Shown here in pieces: positions 51,226-63,200 of a stretch of DNA of 64,000 bases. The notes under the pieces were generated by a model. That model saw nothing but the letters and a program-made list of their open reading frames with translations, ran no database searches and was not told where the DNA came from. Where the stretch lies: positions 806,001 to 870,000 of the forward strand of contig JAPFFF010000034.1 in assembly GCA_039105265.1 (NCBI GenBank), in the 5' to 3' direction. The translations under genes and the position numbers were made by a program. Source of the DNA: Tritrichomonas musculus. Lineage: Eukaryota > Parabasalia > Tritrichomonadida > Tritrichomonadidae. Within the stretch, counting starts at the first letter, position 1, and each line of letters starts with the position of its first letter.

Positions 51226-54200
51226 ATGAGTCTTTCTAGTGACTCTAATAATCCTGAATCAAAAGTTCCTTTGAATGAAGAAAATGGATTATTTGATTTG
51301 AATGATTTCATTATGCAGAATAAGATAGGAGAAGGAGCCTTTGGCAAAGTATATCAAGTAAAAAATAAGAAAACTGGACAATTTTGCGCAGCCAAAATTT
51401 CGATTGAAAAAACAGAAGATATTTCACGAGGATCATTACTTGATCTATATCGTGAAGTTAGCATTATTTCAAAATTGGATCATCCTGCTGTTTTAAAATT
51501 TGTTGGATTCAGCCCGAATAATTTCAAAGGGAAATCGAAGCCAGTTATTGTTACAGAATTAGCAAAAAACGGAACATTAACAAATTTCATATTAAAACTC
51601 AAAGCCAAATCAAGCCCAAATTTAATTGACACACAAAAGCTAATAATAATTTACGGAATTGCAGCCGCCATGTCATATTTGCATTCTCATGATATCATAC
51701 ATAGAGATTTGAAACCAGACAATGTTTTATTAGATGATTATTTACATCCAAAAATTGCTGATTTTGGCCTGTCTAAAGTCAGCAAACAAAATCCAACAAA
51801 AATTGCATTAGAGTCAACCTTATCTATTAAAGGTACTCCAGTTTATATATCTCCAGAAATATGGAAAAGCTATCAATATGTAAAAGCATGCGATGTTTAT
51901 GCATTTGCTTTCATAGTTTACGAATTGATTACAATGGAGAAACCATTTTCTAATGTTAATCATTATGCCCTTATTGTCAAAATTACAAAAGGTGATCGTC
52001 CTGATTTTAATTCCGATATTCCGCTATCATATCAAAATTTGATAAAAACTTGCTGGGCTCAAAATCCTGATGAAAGACCTTCGTTCGACCAAATATTGTC
52101 TCAATTACAAAATAGTCAAGAATTTATAACAGAATCGGTTAATGTTGAAGAATATAAAAAATATATTGACTACATCAATGGATGCAGGACTTCATTTGAT
52201 TCTTCGCAAAAATTTGTTCCATCGAAATCTAATTTTTTCAGCTCAATTATAGTCGAGCCAGAATCAGATGAAAATAACGGAATTATCCAAGATTTCAATT
52301 CAATAATCGGTAACTTTCCTTATAAATTGTACAAAAAATTAGATGATGAATGCAAAAGATTAATTGGTGAAGCAAGTGATGATCCTGAAAAACAATATTA
52401 TATCGCTGTCGCTTTTATTGAAGGCCATTATCATTTCCCGCAAAATACAGAAGTCGGAATCAAGTTTTTGAAAAAATCAATTAAAGGCAAATGCATTCAA
52501 TCATTGACCTACTACTTAAATCTATTAATAAAAGGAAATGTTATTCCTAAAAATCACGAAAAGGCCAAAAAATTAATCAGTACTTACTTTAAAGACGATG
52601 AAAAAGCTTCTTTGTTATTCAATGGAAAATTGTTTTTGAATGAAAAAAAATATTCTGAAGCCAAAGAAAACTTTTTGAAATCGTCAAAGTTGGATGATTC
52701 TGAATCATTGTATTTATTAGGTAAAATGCTTTTGAAAGGCCTTGGCTCGTCCATTGATAAAAATGAAGCAATTCAATATTTGAAAAAAGCCATTGAAAAA
52801 GGGTACGTTAAAGCAATGTTAAAGTACGGTTTGATACTGAAAGAAGATCCAGATAAGAAAGAGGAAGGCATCAAATATATTGAAATGGCAGCAAATAAAG
52901 AAAATACAAAAGCTCTTTTTTGCTATTTTAAAATTCTTGAAGCTGGCGAAGCTGTTCAAAAAGATGAACAAAAATCTTTGCAGTTTTTAAAGGATGCTGC
53001 TTGTAAAGGCCATATTGAAGCTAATTATAAATACGGCTACAAATTATCGCTTATCAATGGAGACCAAGATCATAAAGTAGAAGCTTTAAATTTCATTAAA
53101 AAAGCAAGTGATAAAGGCCATCTGGATTCAATGAGCTACTATGGAGTATTAATTGCTCGTGGATATGTTGATCTTCCAAATCCTAAAGAAGGATCGAAAT
53201 TTATTAAAATTTCAGCGAAATTTGGGAGCATTGAAGGCATGTTTAATTATGGCTATATTCTTAATTTTGGTATCGGAATTGAAGCTGATAAAAATGAAGC
53301 AATCAAGTATTACAGGATGTCAATTGAAAATGGTAATACAAATGCAATGATAAACTATGCTTTAATGCTGAAAAGTGGTGATGGAGTTGAAATAAATAGT
53401 GAAGAGTCAGCAAAGTATTACAAAATGGCAGCCGATAATGGAAATGTTGATGCTATGATCAGTTATGCATCCATGCTACTTGAAGGAGATGAAATAGAAT
53501 ACGATAAAGAAGAAGCTATAAGATATTATAAAATGGCTGCTGATAGAGGAAATATTCAAGCCACAATAGAATATGCAAATTTAATGATGAATGAAGTGAA
53601 TAAAAATGAATCTGTTAAATATTTTAAAATTGCTGCTGATAAAGGAAATGCAGAAGCAATGATGAAGTATGCTTCTTTGAAGCAAATTGAAGAAGGCTTC
53701 AATAAAGAAGAAGTTGCTAAATACTTTAAAATGTCGGCTGATAAAGGTAACGTTGAAGCAATGAGTAAATATGCAACAATTCTATTTACTGGTGATGGTG
53801 TAAAACTAAATAAAGAGGAAGGTATTAAATATTGTAAAGCAGCAGCGGATAAAGGTGAAAGTGATGCAAATTATCAATATGGGAAAATGTTAGAAGAAGG
53901 AGATGGTGTTGAAAAAAATAAAGAAGAAGCGATCAAATATTATAAAATTGCAATCTCTCAAGGAAATAGTGATGCAATGAATCGATATGGAATAATGTTG
54001 TATAAAGGTGATGGAATTCAGAAGAATAAAAAAGAAGCTGCGAAATATTTCGAAGAATCGGCGAATAAAGGTAATATTGAATCGATGTATATGTATGCAT
54101 ATCTTCTTGAGAAAAGTGATATTATTGAAAAGAACCTAGAAATGTCGATCAAATATTATAAAATATCAGCCGATAAAGGATATATTAAGTCGATTAATAA

Positions 54201-57200
54201 ATATGCATCACTTTTATATTCAGGAGAAGGAATCACACGAAACAAAGAAGAATCTGCCAAATATTACAAAATATCAAGTGATAAAGGTGATATTACAGGT
54301 ATGAATCAATATGGATTAATGTTATACAAAGGAGAAGGTATTCCTTCCAATAAAGAAGAAGCGGCTAAGATATTTAAAACTACAGCTAACAAAGGTAGTA
54401 TAGATGGAATCATTAATTATGCTGTAATGCTACAAAAGGGAGATGGAGTTAAAATGAATAAAGAAGAAGCAATTAAATATTACAAAATAGCAATTGAAAA
54501 AAATAACATATATTCAATGCATTGTTATGGCTTAATGCTATATTCTGGAGATGGAATTGCTGTTGATAAAGCAGAAGCTGCAAAATATTTCAAAATGGCA
54601 GCAGATCAAGGATATATTGATTCTATTAAAATTTATGCCTCAATGTTATATGATGGAGATGGAATAGGAATTAATAAAGAAGAAGCAGCGAAATATTTCA
54701 AAATTGGTGCAAAGAAGGGTGATCTAGACTCAATGACAAAATATTCATTAATACTTGAAGAAGGAGATGGAATTGATAAGAATATAGATAAGTCAATTAA
54801 GTATTTGTTTAAATCAGCATCAAAAGGTAATTTATATTCAATGAATAAATATGCTTCGGTTATGTACAAAGGCGAAGGAAGAGATATCAATAAAAAAGAA
54901 GCAGCTTTTCATTTCAAAAATGCAGCTAAACGAGGTGATATAGATGCTATGATTAATTATGCTCTAATGCTTGAAAATGGGGATGGTATTCCCGTTAATA
55001 AAAAAGAAGCTGCTAAATATTACCAAAGTGCAGCAGATAAAGATAATGTATTTGCAATGAATAAATATGCTTCTATGGCTTATTCAGGAGATGGGGTTCC
55101 AGTTAATAAAAAAGATGCTGCTAAATATTTTAAGTTAGCCTCAGATAATGGTGATATAACTGCAATGTATAAGTATGCAAATATGGCAAATAAAGGAGAT
55201 GGTATCGATATTAATAAAAAAGAAGCCATTAAGTATTTTAAACTTGCTTCAATAAATGGTAACATTAAGGCAATGAATAAATATGCTTTAATTATTTCCA
55301 CAGAAAATGAAATAGAATTAAATAAAGGAGAAGCAGCATATTATTATAAAATATCTGCTGACAAAGGAAATGTAAAAGCAATGAAAAAATATGCCTCAAT
55401 ATTAGAAATTGGTGATGGAATTGAAATAAACAAGCAAGAATCTGCCAAATATTATAAAAAAGCAGCAGAAAAAGAAGATTTAGAAGCAATGCAGAAATAT
55501 GCATCTCTTGTTTATAATGGTGAAGGGATTACAGCTAATATGGAAGAGGCAGCCAAATATTATAAAAAATCTGCAGATAAAGGCCATGTAGAATCAATGA
55601 TACAATATGCAAATATGTTATACAAAGGAGAAGGAGTTGAAAAAAATAAAAAAGAAGCATCAAAATATTATAAAAGGTCAGCTGATAATGATAATGTTGA
55701 AGCAAGGAACAAGTATGTATCAATGTTATTTACTGGCGATGGTATCGAAGTTAATAAGAAAGAAGGAATAAAATATTTAAAAATGAAATCAGATATCAAT
55801 GATGGTAATATAAATTATCAATATGGGAAAATGTTAGAAGAAGGAGATGGTGTTGAAAAAAATAAAGAAGAAGCGATCAAATATTATAAAATTGCAATCT
55901 CTCAAGGAAATAGTGATGCAATGAATCGATATGGAATAATGTTGTATAAAGGTGATGGAATTCAGAAGAATAAAAAAGAAGCTGCGAAATATTTCGAAGA
56001 ATCGGCGAATAAAGGTAATATTGAATCGATGTATATGTATGCATATCTTCTTGAGAAAGGTGATATTATTGAAAAGAACCTAGAAATGTCGATCAAATAT
56101 TATAAAATATCAGCCGATAAAGGATATATTAAGTCGATTAATAAATATGCATCACTTTTATATTCAGGAGAAGGAATCACACGAAACAAAGAAGAATCTG
56201 CCAAATATTACAAAATATCAAGTGATAAAGGTGATATTACAGGTATGAATCAATATGGATTAATGTTATACAAAGGAGAAGGTATTCCTTCCAATAAAGA
56301 AGAAGCGGTCAAAATACTTAAGTCTGCTTTTGACAAAGAAAATAATATTAATTTTTCTTTGACAGGTGAAGATGAAATTGATGTTAAAAAAGAAGAATTA
56401 GCTCTGATATATAAAATTTTGGCAGACACAGGTGATTTAAATGCTATGAATCAATATGCTACTATTTTATATAATGGAGAAGGAATTGAAGTTGATAAAG
56501 AAGAAGCAGCTAAATATTTTAAATTATCAGCAGACAAAGGTAACATAGAATCAATGAAAAAATATGCATATATGCTAAAACAGGGAGATGGAATACCAGT
56601 CGATAAAAAGCAAGCAGCTTATTATTTCAAAATGGCAGCTGATAAGGGGGAAAAATATTCGATGAATAATTATGCCATTCTTATTGGAAATGGAGATGGA
56701 GTCGAATATGATTCAAGCGAAGAAGAACTATATTATCAAGAAGCAGTTTGGAAAAATTTACCAGATGCAATGAAAAGTTTGGCTTTAATTATTACTGATG
56801 AAAAAAGAATTAGATATATGTATAAGGAAGCTGCAAATAATGGTGATATATATGCAATGTATAAATATGCATTATTATTAGAAAATGGAAATGCAACTCA
56901 AGAAGATGTTAGAGAAGAACTCGCCTATTTCTCTAAAGCTGCAAAATATGGTTATGTTGATGCAATGACTTGTTATGGAGATATTCTTAAATATGGTGAT
57001 GGAGAGGTAATTGGTGCAAAAGATGCAGTTAAATATTATAAAAAAGCTATCGCAAAAGGTAGTGCTGAAGCAATGAATAAATATGCATCAATGTTATACA
57101 ATGGAAAAGGAATAATGATTAATAAAGAAGTTGCAGCCAAATATTACAAAATGTCTGCAGATAAAGGTGATACTGCAGCAATGAATCAATATGCATCAAT

Positions 57201-60200
57201 GTTATATAATGGAGATGGAATAGAAATCGACAAAGAAGGAGCCTCAAAATATTATAAAAAGTCTGCTGATAAAGGAGATAAAGAAGCAATGAATAAATAT
57301 GCATCAATGCTAGAAAAAGGAGATGGAATTAAAATAAATAAAGAGGAAGCAGCAAAGTATTATGAAATGGCTCTCAATTTTGATGTATTTCCAAAAAATA
57401 ATTATATAATAAAAATAGGAGAATACAAAGAATTGGCCTTTGAAACCACCAAAGAAATAATAAAATACTTTGAAGTTGCTATAAAAGATGATTTAAATGC
57501 AATGTATAAATATGCTTGTATGTTATACTTTGGAGATATCATTAATACAAATAAAGAAGAATCAGCTCAATACTTCAAAATTTGTGCTGATAAAGGAAAT
57601 GTTGACTCCATGAATAGATATGCACTTATGTTAAAGCAAGGAGATGGAGTTGATAAAAATGTTAACGAGTCAATCAAATATTACAAATTAGCAATCGAAA
57701 AAGGAAGCACAGAAGCAATGAACACTTATGCCACAATGTTATTTGAAGGAGATGAAATAGAGATAAATAAAAAGAAAGCAGTAAAATTTTTCAAAAAGGC
57801 AGCTGATAATGGTGACGTCGATTCAATGATAACATATGTGTCGATTGCAGAAAAAGGAGTTGGAATTTCTATTGATAAAGAAGAAACAATTAAATATGTT
57901 AAGATGGCAGCTGATAATGATGATATAGATTCAATGAGAAAGTATGCTAATATTTTAGAAATAGGGGATGGAATTGAAATTAATAAAGAAGAATCAGCAA
58001 GATATTACAAAATGGCTGCTGATAATGGTGATATGGAGTCAATAAATAAATATATAGTCATCATAGAAAATGGCGATGTTGTTCCATTCAACCAAAACGA
58101 ATTAATTAAATATGTTAAACTAGCAGCTGATAAAGGTGATATCATTGCAATAGCAAAGTATGCCAGCATGATGAAAAACGAAAGCATAAATGAAGCTAAT
58201 AAAAGAGATATTGTTAAATATTTGAGGATAATGGCTAATAATGGTGATTCAGATTCAATGAATCATTATGCATATTTATTAGAAAATGGCTATGGCATCG
58301 AGTCAAACATTTATGAGGCAGAAAGATATTACAAAATGGCAATTGAATTAGGAAATACAGATGCAATGGTGAACTATGCTTCGTTATTGTTAAATGATTT
58401 CGTATCTTATATTTTTGCCAAGGAAGCTGTAGGATATTATAAAATGGCAGCTGATTTGGGTAATATTAATGGAATGGTTATATATGCCGATTTGTTGTTC
58501 ATGGGTGAATTAATTCCTAAAAATGTATCTGAAGCAATAAATTATTATAAACGTGCTGCAGAAACTGGAGAATTGCAATCAATGATAAAATATGCCTCAA
58601 TTGTTAGTAACCGTTATGAAATATATTTTAATGGTAAAGAAGCCGAGAAATATTTTAAAAAGGCAATGTATAAAGGTAGTATTGAAGCAATGGTTAGATA
58701 TGCTATAATGCTATATAATGGAGATGGAATTAAAGAAAATAAAAAAAAAGCAGCTCGATATTTTAAAAAAGCAGCTGATGAAGGTGATGATTTGGCAATG
58801 TTTAGATATTATAACATGCTATTTAGTGGCGATGGAGTTGCAATTGACAAAGTAGAATCAGCTAGATATGAAAAACTTTGCAAATATGATGGATATAGGG
58901 AGCCTATAATATCTTTTTCACATTACAAGCCAGAAAATGTTGTTGATAAAAGTACATTACTATATTATCAAATAGCAGCTGAGAGAGGAGACGTAAATGC
59001 AATTGTAACATATGCAACAAAGCTATACTTTGGCATTGGAACCAAAATAAACAAAGAAGAATCATCTAAATATTTTAGGATTGCAGCTCATAAAGGTGAT
59101 GTAAAATCGATGAATAACTATGCAACGATGCTGTATGAAGGAGATGGAATTATAGAAGATAAAAAAAAGGCAGCAAAGTATTTTAAAATGGCTGGTGATA
59201 ATGGTCATATGAGAGCATCAAAAAGATATGCATCAATGAATTATTATGGAAATGGAATTGAAAGAAATAAAGAAGAAGCAGCTAAATATTTCAAAAAGGC
59301 AGCTGATTGTGGAAGTATTGAATGTATGAAAAAATATGCATTTATGTTATACAATAATGACGGTGTTATATGTAGAATGAATGAAGTGGTCAAATATATC
59401 AAAAAAGCCGCTTATATGGATGATTTGGAATCGATAGTCTTCTATGCATCTCTTCTGGAATATGGTGAAGGTATACCAATTAATAAAAAAGAAGCAATCA
59501 AATATATTAAATTGGCATCGAGTAAAGGAGATTTTACTTCAATAATTAAATACGCTCGAATTTTAGCAGAAGGAAATTGCGATGAAGTTAGTATGGAAGA
59601 ATTATTGGGATATATAAAAATTGCAGCTGATGATGGCAATTGTAATCTAATGATTAAATATGCATCAATATTATACGATGGTAAACTTGTTGGTGTTAAC
59701 AAAACGGAAGCAGCAAAGTATTATAAAATGGCTGCTGATAAAGGAAGCATTGAAGGAATGAATAAGTATGCAAGCATGTTATTCGATGGTGATGGAATTT
59801 GGTTAAATAAAAATGAAGCCCTTTATTATTTTAAAAAAAGTGCAGAAACTGAGGATTTGCATTCTATGGTTAATTATGCTACAATCTTAGGAAACAAATT
59901 TGAACCATATTATGATAATGAAGTAGCCATACATTATTATAAATTGGCAATTAAAAAAGGTAGTCCAGAAGCCATGTATAAATATGCTAACATGCTATAT
60001 TATGGAGATGGAATTGATGAGGACAAAAAAGAAGCTTTAAAATTATACAAAAAATCTGCTAACAAAGGAAATGCCGACTCAATGAATAAATTGGCAGATA
60101 TGTTATATAATGGAGATGAAATTGATGAAAATAAAAAAGAAGCAGCAAGATATTACAAAATTGCTGCCAAAAAAGGGAATGTTGAATCGATGAAAAAATA

Positions 60201-63200
60201 TGCTTATATGAATAGTAAAGGAGAAGGTATTCAAGCCAACGGGGAAAAAGCATGTAAATATTATAAAATGGCAGCTCTAAAAGGTGATATAGAAGCAATG
60301 AACTCTCATTTAAACTATTTATATGGTAAAGAAATAAAAATTACAGAAAAATCTCAATATTATGAAAAATGCTCTAAATATTGCCCCAAAGCAGCCAAAA
60401 TATATGCAAATATGTTATATAATGGAGATGGAATTAAGATTAATAAAAAAAAATCAGCTAAATATTTTGAAAATGCAAATGATGAAGAATCATTTATTAA
60501 ATATGCAAATATGCTATATAATGGAGATGGAATTAAAATCAATAAGAAAAAAGCTGCTACCTTTTATAAAAAAGCTGTTGATAGAAATAATATAGAAGCA
60601 TGTATTAAATTAGCGAATATGTATAATTCTGGAGATGGGATAATAAAGAGTAAAAGGAGAGCAGCCAAGCTTTATAAAAAAGCAGCCAGAAAAGGAAATG
60701 TAGAAGCATTAAATGCATATATAAATTTATTATCTAATGGAAATGAAATCGATAAAAATCTAACAAAATTGCATAAATTTTTTAAAAAAGGTTGGCAACA
60801 AAAAAATATATTAATTATCAACAAATTCCTAACTATGGTATATAACGAAATGATATTTGATTATAATATTTTAGATAGCATAATAAAGAAACTATTAAAA
60901 TCAGAATTTACGATTATAATATCTGAGAAAGGTGAAGTTGAACTTGCTGATGGTTTTGGTATGAAAATTAAAAAATCATCAAAACTCAAAAATATATTAT
61001 TAGAATATATGAATTTATCGCAATATCACAAATTATTAGCAGATCAAGGAAGTATAATTGAAATAAATAAATATGCATTAATGTCATATTATGGAGATGG
61101 AATTAAAGTAAATAAAAAAGAAGCAGCTAAGTATTATAGAAAATCAGGAGATGAAGGTAATACTTTTTCGATGTATAAATATGGTTGTATGCGATTTGAA
61201 GGAGATGGTATTGATGTAAATAAAGAAATTGCAAAATGTCGTTTCAAAGAATTAGCAGATAACGGTTACATCTATGCAATTAACAAATACGCTTCCATGT
61301 TATACAAAGGTAAAGGTATAAAAAGAGATAGGAATGAAGCAGAAAAATATTATAGAATAGCAAGAGAAAAAGATGATATTAATGCTTATTATAAATATGC
61401 ATTATGTTTAATTAATTCAGATAAAGATATATCCGATATGTCTGAAATATTTGGATGTTTAGCCGTTTCAATAAGATATGGATATAAAAATGCAATGTAT
61501 GAATATGCAAATCTACTATTTAATGGAAGTACTAGTGAAGATGGTTTGCAGTTAGCTGTAAGTTTATGTAAACAATCGGCTGAAAGAGGATGTACAAAAG
61601 CAATGCATAAATATGCTTCTATGTTATTTAGTGGATATTTGGTTCCAATTAATAAAGATGAAGCAATCAAATACTATAAAAAGGCAATAGCACAAGGTTC
61701 TGGTGGATCCATGTTTGAATATGCAAATATATTGTATAATGGAGATGGAGTTGAAAAAGAGGATAAAGAAGAAGCATCGAAATTTTATAAATTATCAGCA
61801 AAGAAAGGAAATATTGAAGCAATGAATAAATATGCATCAATGCTATATAATGGAGATGGAATTATGATCAATAAAGAAAAAGCAGCAAAATATTATAAAA
61901 TTGCTGCTGACAGAGGAGACATCAGTGCAATGTTTAATTATGCAAATATGAAATATAATGGCGATGGAATTTTAGTTTCTAAAAAAGAAGCATTAGATTA
62001 TTATTTTTTGGCATATAAAAAAGGAGATATTAAATCATTGACTAGGTATACTCTAATGTTATTTAATGGAGAAGAGATACAAGAAAATAAAGAAGAAGCA
62101 GTAAAATATCTTAAAATTGCATCTGAAAATGGAGATGAAGAAGCAATGATTAATCTTGCTAATATACTATATCATGGTAAAGGAGTTAATGTAGATATAA
62201 AATCTGCTTTTAAATATTACAAAAAGGCCACAGAAAATGGAAATATTAAAGCTATGGGAATGTTTGCTTATATGCTTGAGCATGGAGAAGGTGTAAAAAT
62301 AAATAAAGAAAAAGCAGCCAAATATTATAAAATTGCTGTTAATAAAGGTAATGTTGATTCAATGGTAAATTATGCAATAATGTTACTTAATGACAAAAAA
62401 GATAAAAAAGAAGCTGTTGTATATTTCAAAAAGGCAATTGAAGAAGGTAGTGCTGAAGCAATGTATAGATATGCCAGCATGCTTTATAAAGGAGATGGAA
62501 TTGAATCTAATAAAGAAGAAGCAATTAAGTATTATAAAATTGCAGCAGATAAAGGGCATGCAAATGCAATGAATGATTATGCAACAGTTTTATTCAAAGG
62601 AGATGGAGTAAAAATAGATAAAGAACAAGCAGCAAATTATTACAAATTGTCAGCAGATAAAGGCAATGTTGATTCTATGATGAAATATGCATTAATGCTG
62701 ATTAATGGAGATGGAATTCAAAAGGATAATTCATTAGCTGAAAAATATTTAAGAAAGGCTGCTTCTAAAGGAAATATTTTTGCAATGAACAAATTGGCTT
62801 CAGTGGTTTCTAATAAAGAAGAATCAGCAAGATTTTACAAGATGGCAGCTGACAAAGGAAGCATAAATGCAATGAATAAATACGCTTATATGCTGTTCAA
62901 TGGAGATGGAATTGAACCAAATAAAAAAGAGGCAGCTCACTATTACAAAATGGCTTCAGATAAGGGAAGCACAGAAGCAATGAATAAGTTTGCAGATATG
63001 CTTTTTGTAGGAGATGGAATTGAAACAAATAAGGAAGAAGCTGCAAATTATTACAAACAAGCTGCTTCTAATGGAAGTACTGAAGCAATGACCAAATATG
63101 CATCAATGCTAGAAAAAGGAGATGGTATTGAAGCTAATAAAGAAGAATCTGACAAATATTATAGAATGGCAATTGATAAAGGATTGGGATTATCTGAATT

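Noticed and set aside
54633-61670. Hydrophobic minus-strand frames opposite the giant Sel1 gene
   Set aside because: Shadows of the 108-bp repeat; composition follows from the complement of Lys/Ala/Tyr codons.
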